From Streptomyces sp. TRM64462 (lineage in GTDB: Bacteria > Actinomycetota > Actinomycetes > Streptomycetales > Streptomycetaceae), in NCBI RefSeq assembly GCF_013362995.1, contig NZ_JABWDV010000336.1:1-37269 (forward strand): a stretch of DNA of 37,269 nt, read 5' to 3'. Made by a program: the position numbers and the translations under genes. The notes under the pieces are model-generated. The model did not search any database, was not told where the DNA came from, and worked only from the letters and a program-made list of their open reading frames with translations. Positions within the stretch are counted from its first letter, which is position 1; every line of letters starts with the position of its first letter. This document shows, in pieces, positions 7,338-15,830 of this stretch.

Positions 7338-8636
7338 ATGAGCGCTTCGGGTCTGGGCGTCGGCATCGGCTGGCGCCCGGAGATCGCGGACGCCGTGGCG
7401 CGGCTGCCCGGCGTGGACTGGGTGGAGGTCGTCGCGGAGAACGTCTGCGCCGGCCACGTGCCCGACGCGCTGCGGCGGCTGCGGGAGCGCGGCGTCACCG
7501 TCGTGCCGCACGGTGTGTCGCTGGGCCTGGGCGGCGCCGACCGCCCGGACGAGGACCGGCTGGCCCGCCTGGCCGCCACGGCGACCGCCCTGGACGCCCC
7601 GCTGGTGACCGAGCACATCGCGTTCGTACGGGCGGGGGGCGCCCGCACCGCGTCCCCGGCCCTGGAGGCGGGCCATCTGCTGCCGGTGCCGCGCACGCGC
7701 GAGGCGCTGGACGTGCTGTGCGCGAACGTGCGGATCGCGCAGGACGCCCTGCCCGTGCCGCTGGCCCTGGAGAACATCGCGGCGCTGTTCGCGTGGCCGG
7801 ACGACGAGCTGAGCGAGGGGCGGTTCCTGACGGAGCTGGTGGAGCGTACGGGCGTACGGCTCCTCGTGGACGTGGCGAACCTCCACACGAACGGCGTGAA
7901 CCGGGGCGACGACCCGTCGAAGGCGCTCGCGGAACTCCCGCTGGAGGCCCTGGCGTACGTCCATGTCGCGGGCGGCGTCGAACAGGACGGCGTCTGGCAC
8001 GACACGCACGCGCACCCCGTGCCCCCGCCCGTCCTGGACCTGCTGGCCGAGCTGGCGTCCCGTGCGGCTCCGCCGGGCGTGCTCCTGGAGCGGGACGACG
8101 CGTTCCCGCCCGAGGAGGAACTCGCGGCCGAACTGGCGGCGATCCGTACGACGGTGGGCGCGACAGGGCCACTGGCGGGCGCCGCCCCCGGCGCGGCGGC
8201 GCCGGCCGGTGCCGTGGACGTACCGGACGCGGCGCGCGGCCGGCTGGGCATCGCGCAGGCCGCGCTGCTGTCGGCGCTGGTCGCGGGGACGCCCGTACCG
8301 GAGGGGTTCGACCGGGCGCGGCTGCGGGTGCAGAGCCGGGCGCTGGCCCGCAAGCGGGCGGGGGTCGTGGCGAAGCTGGCGCCCGAGCTGCCGCGGATGC
8401 TGGGGGACGCCGCGTACCGGGACGCGTTCGTTGCCTACGCGGAGCGCTGCCCGCTGCCGGGCGGCTACCGGCGGGACGCGCTGGCGTTCGCGCGGTTCCT
8501 GCTCGACGCGGGGCGCCCCGATGACGCGCGGACGCGGCGGCGGTTGTACCTGTGGTGGGCGGAGCGCTCGGGCCCCCGCCCGCCGGGCCGCGCCGCCCGG
8601 CTGGTGCACGCGGCCCGCGCCGCGCTCGTACGGTGA
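7338..8636 (+). CDS. DUF692/MNIO (multinuclear non-haem iron oxidase) fused to a partner-like C-terminal domain
   Basis: This 432-residue protein has an N-terminal DUF692 TIM-barrel (about 1-270) with the family's metal-ligand positions intact: His58, Glu92-His93, Glu145-Asn146, Asp178, Asn181, His183, His209, His221/Asp222/His224 and Glu251/Asp253. An Ala/Gly/Pro linker (about 272-297) joins a second helical domain (about 300-395) with segments [17 protein letters not shown] and [15 protein letters not shown]. These resemble the DUF2063-type partners encoded beside MNIOs; that match is by eye. A basic tail closes the protein. MNIOs use iron and oxygen to modify Cys, Asn or Asp in RiPP precursors. 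A GGAGGGGGAC ribosome site precedes the ATG. I found no recognisable precursor nearby, and no TIGR04222-type Cys-rich membrane protein, which I recall near actinobacterial DUF692 genes. Confidence 0.85.
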   Translation: MSASGLGVGIGWRPEIADAVARLPGVDWVEVVAENVCAGHVPDALRRLRERGVTVVPHGVSLGLGGADRPDEDRLARLAATATALDAPLVTEHIAFVRAGGARTASPALEAGHLLPVPRTREALDVLCANVRIAQDALPVPLALENIAALFAWPDDELSEGRFLTELVERTGVRLLVDVANLHTNGVNRGDDPSKALAELPLEALAYVHVAGGVEQDGVWHDTHAHPVPPPVLDLLAELASRAAPPGVLLERDDAFPPEEELAAELAAIRTTVGATGPLAGAAPGAAAPAGAVDVPDAARGRLGIAQAALLSALVAGTPVPEGFDRARLRVQSRALARKRAGVVAKLAPELPRMLGDAAYRDAFVAYAERCPLPGGYRRDALAFARFLLDAGRPDDARTRRRLYLWWAERSGPRPPGRAARLVHAARAALVR

Positions 8637-8675
8637 CGCCGGTGCGGTGACGCACGTACGGTGACGCCGGTGCGG
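8627..8675 (+). repeat. 21-bp direct repeat across the MNIO stop codon
   Basis: The sequence at 8627-8647, which includes the TGA stop at 8634-8636, is repeated exactly at 8655-8675, an offset of 28 bp. The second copy supplies the left arm of the following terminator. It looks like a small tandem duplication of the gene end. Confidence 0.7.
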
Positions 8676-8698
8676 CGCGCAGGACTGCGCGCCGCACC
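8669..8698. terminator. Perfect 12-bp hairpin terminator between the MNIO gene and hemQ
   Basis: GGTGCGGCGCGC (8669-8680) and 8687-8698 pair perfectly around a 6-nt loop. It lies between converging genes and could serve both directions. The rest of the gap to 8813 shows nothing clear. Confidence 0.75.
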
Positions 8699-8813
8699 CG
8701 GAGCCGGACCCGGTGTCGCTGGAGCGACGGGCGGTTCGCGCCCGCCGTCTGATCTTCCGGGTCGAGGGGCGACGGCCCGGTCGTGCCGGTCCGCCGCCAA
8801 GTCGGCCGCCCGC

Positions 8814-9527
8814 TCAGGCCAGGCCGGCCACCAGGTCCGCGACGGACTTCCGGCGGCCGGTGTAGAACGGCACCTCCTCGCGGACGTGCATCCGCGCCTC
8901 GCTGCCGCGCAGATGGCGCATCAGGTCCACGATCCGGTACAGCTCGTCCGCCTCGAACGCGAGGAGCCACTCGTAGTCGCCGAGCGAGAACGACGCGACC
9001 GTGTTGGCGCGCACGTCCGGGAAGCCGCGGGCCATCTTGCCGTGGTCGGCGAGCATGCGCCGCCGGTCCTCGTCGGGGAGCAGGTACCAGTCGTACGAGC
9101 GCACGAACGGGTACACGCTCACGTAGTCGCGCGGCGTCTCGTCGGCGAGGAACGCCGGGATGTGCGACTTGTTGAACTCGGCGGGGCGGTGCAGCGCCAT
9201 GTTCGACCACACGGGGACGAGCGCCCGCCCGAGCCGCGTGCGGCGGAACAGGTTGTACGCCTCCTGGAGCTGGTCCGAGGTCTCGGCGTGCCACCAGATC
9301 ATGATGTCCGCGTCGGCCCGCAGCCCCGACAGGTCGTACGTGCCGCGGACGGTGACGTCCTTGGCGGCGAGCTGGTCGAACAGCTCCTGGACCTCGTCGG
9401 CGTAGCCGCTCCGGTCCTCGGGCAGGACGTCGCGCAGCTTGAAGACGGACCACAGGGTGTAGCGGATGACCTCGTTGAGGTCCTTCGCCTTCTTACCGGC
9501 GTTCGGGATCTTTTCGGGCGCACTCAT
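8814..9527 (-). CDS. hemQ: HemQ, coproheme decarboxylase (chlorite-dismutase family)
   Basis: This 237-residue member of the chlorite dismutase family would perform the last step of the coproporphyrin-dependent haem pathway: peroxide-driven removal of two propionate carboxyls from iron-coproporphyrin III. The expected catalytic Tyr139 lies in [16 protein letters not shown] and the expected proximal haem ligand His162 in [18 protein letters not shown]. These roles are assigned by family comparison. The segment [17 protein letters not shown] is also conserved. It lacks the Arg/active-site context of true chlorite dismutases. The gene starts 10 nt after hemG ends and is surely cotranscribed with it. 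Its ribosome site (GAGTGAGAA) overlaps the hemG stop and is weak, suggesting translational coupling. Confidence 0.92.
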   Translation of the reverse strand: MSAPEKIPNAGKKAKDLNEVIRYTLWSVFKLRDVLPEDRSGYADEVQELFDQLAAKDVTVRGTYDLSGLRADADIMIWWHAETSDQLQEAYNLFRRTRLGRALVPVWSNMALHRPAEFNKSHIPAFLADETPRDYVSVYPFVRSYDWYLLPDEDRRRMLADHGKMARGFPDVRANTVASFSLGDYEWLLAFEADELYRIVDLMRHLRGSEARMHVREEVPFYTGRRKSVADLVAGLA

Positions 9528-9537
9528 ACGGCTATTC

Positions 9538-10977
9538 TCACTCGTCGCTCTCGGTGCTCCGCGCCAGGGTCGGCGTGGCGAGGATCTCGTCGATCTCGTC
9601 CGCCGCGCGCCGCGCGTCCGCGACGACCGCGGGGATGCCGACCCCGTCGTACGCGGCGCCGCACACCCGCAGCGCGGGCAGCTTGCCGACGGCGTCACGG
9701 ATACGGGCGACGCGCGCCGGGTGGCCCACCGGGTACTGCGGCAGGCCGCCGATCCAGCGGGTGACCTCGCTCGCGACGGGCTTCGCCGCGAGCCCGACGG
9801 CCTCGCCCAGGTCGCGCAGGGACGCGGCGACGAGGTCGGCGTCGTCCCACGTGAGGTGCTCCTCGTCGCCGTACCGGCCGATCGACGTGCGCAGCACGAA
9901 CAGGTCGTCGGCGCCGTCCGCGACCCACTGCCACTTCTGGCTGGAGAACGTGGCCGCCTTGATCGTGCGGCCGTCGACCGGCGGCACGAGGAAGCCGGAG
10001 CCCGCGGGCAGCGTCCCGGCGATGTCGGCGCGCCGGAAGGCGAGCGTGACCAGGGCCATCGACGCGTACTCGATCGCGGCCAGCTCGGCGGACGCGGCGG
10101 GCGACTCGGCGGCGAGCAGCGCGGACGCGGACCAGGCGGGCGTCGCGAGGATCACGGCGCCGGCGTGCAGCACCTCGCGGTCGGTACGGATCTCCCAGCC
10201 GTCGGGGCGGCGCGTGAGGCCGTGGACGGGGGTCTCCGTACGGATCTCGCCGCCCTGCGCGGTGATCGCGTCGGCGACGGCGAGCGGGAGCCGCCCGACG
10301 CCGCCGTCGACGCCCATGAACACCGGCCCGGCGGGGGCCTGGGCCGCGGCGCTCTGGAGCGCGTGCACGGCCTCGCTCAGCGTGCCGTGCGCGCGGACGG
10401 CGTCGAACAGCTTGGGTACGGCGGCCCGCATCGAGATCCGGTACGCGTCGCCCGCGTACACACCGCCGAGCAGCGGTTCCACGAGCCGGTCGACGATCTC
10501 GCGGCCCATGCGCTCCGCCACGTACGCGCCGATGGCGACGTCGTCGACCGGCTCGGCGGGCGGCAGCTCGCGGTCACGGCCTACCGCGCGGAGCCCCTCG
10601 GCGGACAGCAGGTCGCCGAGGCCCCGCGCGTCGCCTGGCACGCCCATGACGTGGCCCTTGGGCATCGGGCGCAGGGCACCGCGGGTCCAGACGGCCGCGG
10701 TGGCGGTGGCCGGCGTGCGGAGGCGGTCGCCGAGGCCGACGGCGCGGGCGAGGTCGACGCCCTCGGGGCGGCGGGCGAGCACCGACTCGGCGCCGAGGTC
10801 GACGGGCGCGCCGGCGATCTCCCCGGCGTGCAGCTTGCCGCCGACGCGGCCGGTGGCCTCCAGGAGGGTCACGGCGCGGCCGGCCCGCAGTACGCGGTGG
10901 GCGGCCGCGAGACCGGCGATGCCGCCGCCGATGACGACGACGCGTCCGTGGGACGCGCCCACGTGGTCCACGTTCAT
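9538..10977 (-). CDS. hemG: HemG/HemY-type FAD-dependent coproporphyrinogen III (protoporphyrinogen) oxidase
   Basis: This 479-residue flavoprotein has an N-terminal FAD dinucleotide motif ([18 protein letters not shown]), then [16 protein letters not shown], and a C-terminal FAD segment ([27 protein letters not shown]). This is the oxygen-dependent HemY class, commonly named hemG in Streptomyces. In actinobacteria with HemQ, the expected substrate is coproporphyrinogen III (CgoX activity), not protoporphyrinogen IX. That is pathway knowledge, not visible in the sequence. The ATG at 10977 follows a poor -10-like GACAGT by 6 nt, so a leaderless start is possible. It is the first gene of a hemG-hemQ operon, and diverges from the DUF4349 lipoprotein gene with 129 nt between them. 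Confidence 0.9.
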   Translation of the reverse strand: MNVDHVGASHGRVVVIGGGIAGLAAAHRVLRAGRAVTLLEATGRVGGKLHAGEIAGAPVDLGAESVLARRPEGVDLARAVGLGDRLRTPATATAAVWTRGALRPMPKGHVMGVPGDARGLGDLLSAEGLRAVGRDRELPPAEPVDDVAIGAYVAERMGREIVDRLVEPLLGGVYAGDAYRISMRAAVPKLFDAVRAHGTLSEAVHALQSAAAQAPAGPVFMGVDGGVGRLPLAVADAITAQGGEIRTETPVHGLTRRPDGWEIRTDREVLHAGAVILATPAWSASALLAAESPAASAELAAIEYASMALVTLAFRRADIAGTLPAGSGFLVPPVDGRTIKAATFSSQKWQWVADGADDLFVLRTSIGRYGDEEHLTWDDADLVAASLRDLGEAVGLAAKPVASEVTRWIGGLPQYPVGHPARVARIRDAVGKLPALRVCGAAYDGVGIPAVVADARRAADEIDEILATPTLARSTESDE

Positions 10978-11106
10978 GCGTCCACTGTCTCAAACCCCGT
11001 TACGAGTCCTGAACGTGACCCTTTCGGGACCGTGGACCCGAAACCGGCGCCCCCGTCCCGTACGTCGAACCGGCATCACCCATTACGGAGTCCTGGGGGG
11101 ACATCC

Positions 11107-12204
11107 ATGGCAACCCATTCCCGGTCCCGGCACGCGCTCGCTGCCGCCCTGCTCGCGGCATCGCTGGCCCTGGCGGGATGCGGCAGCGGCTCGGACAGCG
11201 GGGCGGCGGCGAAGGCCGACAGGGCACCGCAGGCGGCCAGCGGGCAGGGCCCGGACTCGGGGTACGCGCAGGACGGTTCGGCCGCCAGGGAGGAGGGGGC
11301 AGGGGCCGGGGCCGGAGCCGCGGCTCCGGGCGCGAAGAAGCCGGCCGCGCCCCGGCAGCACATCATCCGCACGGCCGAGCTGTCGGTCGAGGTGGAGGAC
11401 GCCGACAAGGCGCTGGCCCGGGTCCGTGACGTGGCCGCCGCCGCGGGCGGCCACATCGCGGGCGAGTCGACGGAGCGCCACGGCAGGAAGGGCGCGATGA
11501 CCTCCGAGGTCGTGCTGCGCGTCCCGCAGGACGCGTACGAGTCGGTGCTGAAGTCCCTGACCGGCACCGGGAAGCTGCTGTCCCGGAAGGCGGACGCCAA
11601 GGACGTCACCGACCAGGTGGTGGACGTGGAGAGCCGCATCGCCACCCAGCGGGCCAGCGTCGACCGGGTGCGGAAGCTGATGGACCAGGCGACGCGGCTG
11701 GACGACGTGGTGACGCTGGAGCGGGAGCTGAGCTCCCGTCAGGCGGACCTGGAGTCCCTGCTGGCGCAGCAGGCGTCGTTGAAGGACCGTACGTCGCTGG
11801 CGACGATCACCCTGCGTGTGACGGAGCCGGGCGCGCCGGTCGAGCCGGAGAAGGACGAGGACCCGGGCGTGCTCGACGCGCTGAGCGGCGGGTGGAACGC
11901 GCTGGTGACGTCGCTGACGTGGTTCGTGGTCGTGCTGGCGGCCCTCGCCCCGTGGCTGGCGGTGCTGGCGCTGCTGTACGTGGTGTGGCGGCGGGTGATC
12001 CGGCCGTGGCGCGTGCGGCGCCTTGAGGCGCAGTTCCGGCCTCCGGTGGTGGCCCGCGCGACGGCCCCGGCCGCGGCGTCCCCGGCGGGGACACCGGCCG
12101 CCTCCGTCCCGCCCCAGCCGCAGGCGCAGGCGCAGGCGCAGGCACAGCCGGAGGAGACCGCCGCCGGGCCCGACGCCGCCGAGCCGGGCGGACAGCGGGA
12201 CTGA
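11107..12204 (+). CDS. DUF4349 membrane-anchored lipoprotein
   Basis: This 365-residue protein has a lipoprotein signal (LALAGC, Cys25) and a low-complexity Gly/Ala spacer to about residue 80. The DUF4349 domain (about 80-245) follows, beginning HIIRTAELSVEVEDADKAL and including a probable coiled coil (about 180-230, SVDRVRKLMDQATRLDDVV onward). A C-terminal membrane helix (about 275-300) and a cytoplasmic tail with Pro and Gln-Ala repeats complete it. It would thus be anchored twice, by lipid and by helix. Function is unknown. A GGGGGGA ribosome site supports the ATG at 11107. The tail repeat comes from four CAGGCG/CAGGCA units at 12121-12144. It lies between hemG and hemE but on the opposite strand. 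Confidence 0.82.
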   Translation: MATHSRSRHALAAALLAASLALAGCGSGSDSGAAAKADRAPQAASGQGPDSGYAQDGSAAREEGAGAGAGAAAPGAKKPAAPRQHIIRTAELSVEVEDADKALARVRDVAAAAGGHIAGESTERHGRKGAMTSEVVLRVPQDAYESVLKSLTGTGKLLSRKADAKDVTDQVVDVESRIATQRASVDRVRKLMDQATRLDDVVTLERELSSRQADLESLLAQQASLKDRTSLATITLRVTEPGAPVEPEKDEDPGVLDALSGGWNALVTSLTWFVVVLAALAPWLAVLALLYVVWRRVIRPWRVRRLEAQFRPPVVARATAPAAASPAGTPAASVPPQPQAQAQAQAQPEETAAGPDAAEPGGQRD

Positions 12205-12219
12205 ACGCCCCGCTCCCCG

Positions 12220-12225
12220 TAGCGT
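12220..12225 (+). promoter_or_regulatory. Leaderless-type -10 TAGCGT
   Basis: TAGCGT fits TANNNT and lies 7 nt before the ATG at 12233; no ribosome site lies between. It sits just after the DUF4349 stop, so the flavoprotein gene appears to have its own promoter. Confidence 0.45.
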
Positions 12226-12232
12226 GTTCCGC

Positions 12233-13624
12233 ATGGGACACGCGGGTGGTGGCCGGGAGCGCCTTGTGGTCGTCGGCGGCGACGCGGCGGGGATGTCCGC
12301 CGCGTCGCAGGCCCGGCGGTTGAAGGGCCCGGACGAGCTGGAGATCGTCGCGTTCGAGCGCGGGCACTTCACGTCGTACTCGGCGTGCGGCATCCCGTAC
12401 TGGGTCGGCGGTGACGTCACCGACCGGGACCGGCTCATCGCGCGGACCCCGGAGGAGCACCGGGCGCGGGACATCGACGTACGGCTGCGTACCGAGGTGA
12501 CCGAGCTGGACCTCGACGCGCGGCGGGTCCGCACCCGGGACGTGGACTCGGGCGCCACGGCGTGGACCGGGTACGACCGGCTGGTCCTGGCGACCGGGGC
12601 CCGCCCGGTGCGGCCGCCCCTGCCGGGCATCGACGCCCGGGGCGTCCACGGGGTGCAGACCCTCGACGACGGGCAGGCCCTGCTGGACGCCCTGTCCGGG
12701 CAGGCCGGGCGGCGCGCGGTCGTCGTGGGCGCCGGGTACATCGGCGTGGAGATGGCCGAGGCGCTGCTGAACCGCGGGTACGAGGTGACCGTCCTGGACC
12801 GGGGCGAGCAGCCGATGTCGACGCTGGACCCGGACATGGGCCGGCTGGTGCGCGACGCCATGGAGGGCCTGGGCATCCGCGTGGTGAGCGGCGCGGCGGT
12901 CACCGCGGTCCTCACCGCCCCGGACGGCCGGGCGCGGGCGGTGGCGGCCGGGGGCGCCGAGTACCCGGCCGACGTGGTGGTGCTGGGCATCGGCGTCGCG
13001 CCCGAGACGTCCCTGGCGCGGGCGGCCGGGCTGCCGCTCGGGTCGTCGGGCGGGCTGCTCACCGATCTGTCGATGCGGGTGCGCGGCCGCGAGGACCTGT
13101 GGGCGGGCGGCGACTGCGTCGAGGTTCTGGACCTGGTGTCCGGCCGCGAGCGGCACATCCCGCTCGGCACGCACGCGAACAAGCAGGGCCAGGTCATCGG
13201 GGCGAACGTGGCCGGCGGCTACGGCACGTTCCCCGGGGTGGTGGGTACGGCGGTCAGCAAGGTGTGCTCGCTGGAGATCGCCCGCACCGGCCTGCGGGAG
13301 CGCGACGCCCGGGCGGTCGGGCTGCGGTTCGTGACGGTGACGGTCGAGTCGACGAGCCGCGCCGGCTACTACCCGGGCGCGGCGCCGATGACGGTGAAGC
13401 TGCTCGCCGAACTCCGTACGGGCCGGCTGCTCGGCGCGCAGATCGTCGGTCGCGAGGGCGCGGCGAAGCGGGTGGACATCGCGGCGGTCGCGCTGACCGC
13501 CGGGATGACGGTGGAGCAGATCGTCACCCTGGACCTCGGCTACGCCCCGCCCTTCTCCCCGGTCTGGGATCCGGTCCAGGTGGCGGCCCGCAAGGCGGTG
13601 GCGGCGGTACGGGCCGCGGGCTGA
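12233..13624 (+). CDS. CoA-disulfide-reductase-like FAD/NAD(P)-dependent oxidoreductase
   Basis: This 463-residue pyridine-nucleotide-disulfide reductase has an FAD motif (VVVGGDAAGMSAASQARR, about 12-29) and a single redox cysteine, Cys52, in SYSACGIPYWVGG; the Ser-x-x-x-Cys-Gly-x-Pro-Tyr pattern marks the CoA-disulfide reductase/NADH oxidase group. A second GxGxxG (VVVGAGYIGVEMAEALL, about 163-179) binds NAD(P)H, and LWAGGDCVEV contacts FAD. The C-terminal dimerisation domain ends in LGYAPPFSPVWDPVQVAA. Candidate reactions are reduction of CoA disulfide or a related low-molecular-weight disulfide, or of oxygen; these cannot be told apart here. No rhodanese domain is fused. It is convergent with hemE across a hairpin. 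Confidence 0.85.
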   Translation: MGHAGGGRERLVVVGGDAAGMSAASQARRLKGPDELEIVAFERGHFTSYSACGIPYWVGGDVTDRDRLIARTPEEHRARDIDVRLRTEVTELDLDARRVRTRDVDSGATAWTGYDRLVLATGARPVRPPLPGIDARGVHGVQTLDDGQALLDALSGQAGRRAVVVGAGYIGVEMAEALLNRGYEVTVLDRGEQPMSTLDPDMGRLVRDAMEGLGIRVVSGAAVTAVLTAPDGRARAVAAGGAEYPADVVVLGIGVAPETSLARAAGLPLGSSGGLLTDLSMRVRGREDLWAGGDCVEVLDLVSGRERHIPLGTHANKQGQVIGANVAGGYGTFPGVVGTAVSKVCSLEIARTGLRERDARAVGLRFVTVTVESTSRAGYYPGAAPMTVKLLAELRTGRLLGAQIVGREGAAKRVDIAAVALTAGMTVEQIVTLDLGYAPPFSPVWDPVQVAARKAVAAVRAAG

Positions 13625-13630
13625 GCGCCG

Positions 13631-13658
13631 GAGCGGGGGTTCGGGGGCGGAGCCCCCG
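13631..13658. terminator. GC-rich hairpin terminator between the flavoprotein gene and hemE
   Basis: CGGGGGC (13642-13648) pairs with 13652-13658 around a 3-nt loop. The 28-bp block 13631-13658 recurs at 23996-24023 with one difference, in the loop. It sits between converging genes. Confidence 0.7.
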
Positions 13659-13673
13659 GTCCGGAGCGGCGGG

Positions 13674-14738
13674 CTAGCGGGCGGTCCGGGTGTGGACGTA
13701 CTCGACCAGGCGCGTCAGGGCGTCCGGGTTCGTCGTGGGGAGCACGCCGTGGCCCAGGTTGAAGATGTGGCCCTCCAGGCCGGAGGCGGCGCGCAGGACC
13801 TCGTCGGTCTGGGCCTCCACGGCCTCGCGCGGGGCGAACAGGACGGCGGGGTCGAGGTTGCCCTGGAGCGCCTTGCCGGGGCCGACGCGGCGGGCGGCCT
13901 CGTCGAGGGGGACGCGCCAGTCGACGCCGACCACGTCCGCTCCGGCCTCGCCCATGAGCCCGAGCAGCTCGCCCGTACCGACGCCGAAGTGGATGCGCGG
14001 CACGCCGTACGAGGCGACCGCGTCGAAGACCTTCGCGGACGCGGGCATGACGGAGCGGCGGTAGTCGGCGGGGGCGAGGGCGCCGACCCAGGAGTCGAAG
14101 AGCTGCACGGCGGAGGCGCCGGCCTCGATCTGGACCTTGAGGAACGCGGCGGTGATGTCCGCGAGCCGGTCGAGCAGGTCGGCCCACAGCTCGGGGTCGC
14201 CGTACATGAGGGCCTTGGTGTTCTCGTGGTTGCGGGACGGGCCGCCCTCGACGAGGTAGCTCGCGAGGGTGAAGGGGGCGCCCGCGAAACCGATGAGCGG
14301 GGTCGTGCCGAGCTCGCCGGTGAGCATGCCGATGGCCTCGGTGACGTACGCGACGTCGTCCGGGGTGAGGTCGCGCAGCCGCCGCAGGTCCTCGCGGCGG
14401 CGGATCGGCTCGGCGACGACGGGGCCGACGCCCGGCTTGATGTCGAGGTCGACACCGATCGCCTTGAGCGGGACGACGATGTCGCTGAAGTAGATCGCCG
14501 CGTCGACCTTGTGGCGGCGCACCGGCTGCAGCGTGATCTCGGTGACCAGGTCGGGCCGCATGCAGGACTCCAGCATCGGGATGCCTTCGCGGACCTTCAG
14601 GTACTCGGGGAGCGAGCGGCCCGCCTGGCGCATGAACCAGACCGGCGTGTGCGGCACCGGTTCGCGCCGGCACGCCTTGAGGAAGGCGGAGTCGTACGTC
14701 TGCGTCGGGTGGCCCGAGGGGCGGGTGCTGTCACTCAC
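13674..14738 (-). CDS. hemE: Uroporphyrinogen III decarboxylase
   Basis: This 354-residue HemE of normal length converts uroporphyrinogen III to coproporphyrinogen III in the cytoplasm. Hallmarks are [13 protein letters not shown] near the N-terminus (substrate-binding Arg pair), YFSDIVVPL (catalytic Asp) and [17 protein letters not shown], the second family signature. The C-terminus [15 protein letters not shown] is also typical. I chose the GTG at 14738. It has no Shine-Dalgarno site and an AAGATT, a poor -10, lies 6 nt upstream. The product feeds HemG and HemQ, whose genes are about 2.7 kb downstream on the same strand but cannot share its transcript because two opposite-strand genes intervene. 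It diverges from the DUF3000 gene. Confidence 0.95.
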   Translation of the reverse strand: MSDSTRPSGHPTQTYDSAFLKACRREPVPHTPVWFMRQAGRSLPEYLKVREGIPMLESCMRPDLVTEITLQPVRRHKVDAAIYFSDIVVPLKAIGVDLDIKPGVGPVVAEPIRRREDLRRLRDLTPDDVAYVTEAIGMLTGELGTTPLIGFAGAPFTLASYLVEGGPSRNHENTKALMYGDPELWADLLDRLADITAAFLKVQIEAGASAVQLFDSWVGALAPADYRRSVMPASAKVFDAVASYGVPRIHFGVGTGELLGLMGEAGADVVGVDWRVPLDEAARRVGPGKALQGNLDPAVLFAPREAVEAQTDEVLRAASGLEGHIFNLGHGVLPTTNPDALTRLVEYVHTRTAR

Positions 14739-14887
14739 GCCGTGAATCTTCGCATGTGCGGCGGAGGGGTACGGGGGTCGGCTCACACACGGCGGCACGG
14801 CGCGGGCGCGCTGTGGTGCGCGCTGCGGGTGTGCGCTGCGGCGGCTCCCGTGGGGTGTCCCTCCCTGCGCGCGGCGGTCGTTGCGCC

Positions 14888-14893
14888 TACTCT
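14888..14893 (+). promoter_or_regulatory. Leaderless-type -10 TACTCT
   Basis: TACTCT fits TANNNT and lies 7 nt before the ATG at 14901, with only pyrimidines between and so no ribosome site. Confidence 0.5.
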
Positions 14894-14900
14894 TCCCCGC

Positions 14901-15572
14901 ATGGCTGCGGCTCAGGAACAGTTTTCCAACACTTCGGGCGGTAACGAGGGCATGGGCGGCAGGGAGGGCGGTCCCGTGCCGCACGCTTTCCGGCTTGCGG
15001 TGGACGCGCTGCGGGCGGCGCGCCCGCGCCCGGAGGTCGAGCTGGAGCCGGCCCGGCCGCCCCAGCGGCTCGCGCCGTACGCGTACGCGGTGGAGGCGGC
15101 GGCCGTCGAGGACGGCGACGATCTGGCGGACGGCCGGCTGGTGCTGCTGCACGACCCGGCGGGGCACGAGGCGTGGCAGGGCACGTTCCGGCTGGTGACG
15201 CTGGTGCGGGCGGAGCTGGAGCCGGAGATGGCGGCGGACCCGCTGCTGCCGGAGGTGTGCTGGTCGTGGCTGACCGGGGCGCTGGAGGCGCGCGGGCTCT
15301 CGTTCGACGCGGCGAGCGGGACGGTCACGCGGGCGGGGTCGTACTACTTCGGGGGGCTCGCGGAGCGCCGTCCGGCGACGCAGATCGAGATCCGCGCGTC
15401 GTGGACGCCGCGCGAGGACCGGGGCGGGGTGCCGGACACGGCGGCGCATCTGGCGGCGTGGGGGGATCTGCTGTGCCAGGTGGCGGGGCTTCCGCCGTCG
15501 GGGCCCGGGCCGCTCGATCGCGGCGCGGGGGTGGTGTCGCTGCCGCAGCGGCGCGGCCCGCACCATCCGTGA
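14901..15572 (+). CDS. DUF3000 family protein
   Basis: This 223-residue protein belongs to the actinobacterial DUF3000 family. Recognised segments are [73 protein letters not shown] and [15 protein letters not shown]. No enzyme motif, signal peptide or membrane helix is visible, and function is unknown. The N-terminal 25 residues are low-complexity. The gene diverges from hemE, an arrangement I recall in other Streptomyces. The start is set by the -10 TACTCT 7 nt upstream. Confidence 0.8.
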   Translation: MAAAQEQFSNTSGGNEGMGGREGGPVPHAFRLAVDALRAARPRPEVELEPARPPQRLAPYAYAVEAAAVEDGDDLADGRLVLLHDPAGHEAWQGTFRLVTLVRAELEPEMAADPLLPEVCWSWLTGALEARGLSFDAASGTVTRAGSYYFGGLAERRPATQIEIRASWTPREDRGGVPDTAAHLAAWGDLLCQVAGLPPSGPGPLDRGAGVVSLPQRRGPHHP

Positions 15573-15830
15573 CTTCTGCCTCGTCCGTCTCATCTGCCTC
15601 AGCGGCACCCGAGCCGGTGTCCGGACACCCCCGGTCGGAGTACACGGGGCAGTTCGCTCGTAGGATGATCGATCACGCGTCCGAATTGCCCCAATTGTTA
15701 CTCACCAAATCGTGATCTTCCTCTAAAGGCCGACGGGATTGCTGCCGAAGAGGTCTGTGACCCTATCTGCACGGTTCGCCCCGGCTGCTTCCCCGAGCCG
15801 GCAGTGTCCCGCACCTTCCCAGGAGGCCTG

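Noticed and set aside
4862..8353. A 1163-codon minus-strand open frame running from AIM24 back through the PTH2, DUF4142 and MNIO genes
   Set aside because: Only its last 224 codons (from ATG 5536) match a family. The rest is Arg/Ser/Ala-rich low-complexity sequence antisense to well-supported genes, an effect of high GC at third positions.
12121..12144. CAGGCG hexamer run as a phase-variable repeat
   Set aside because: Only four units, in frame, with the last one diverged; too short to expect frequent slippage and no frameshift would result.
15568..15714. A 48-codon frame whose GTG overlaps the DUF3000 stop (GTGA)
   Set aside because: The overlap suggests coupling, but its 3' half uses codons rare in this genome (ATT, TTG, TTA, AAA) and no family resemblance exists. 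It more likely reflects an AT-richer promoter zone. If translated, its TTA would be bldA-dependent.
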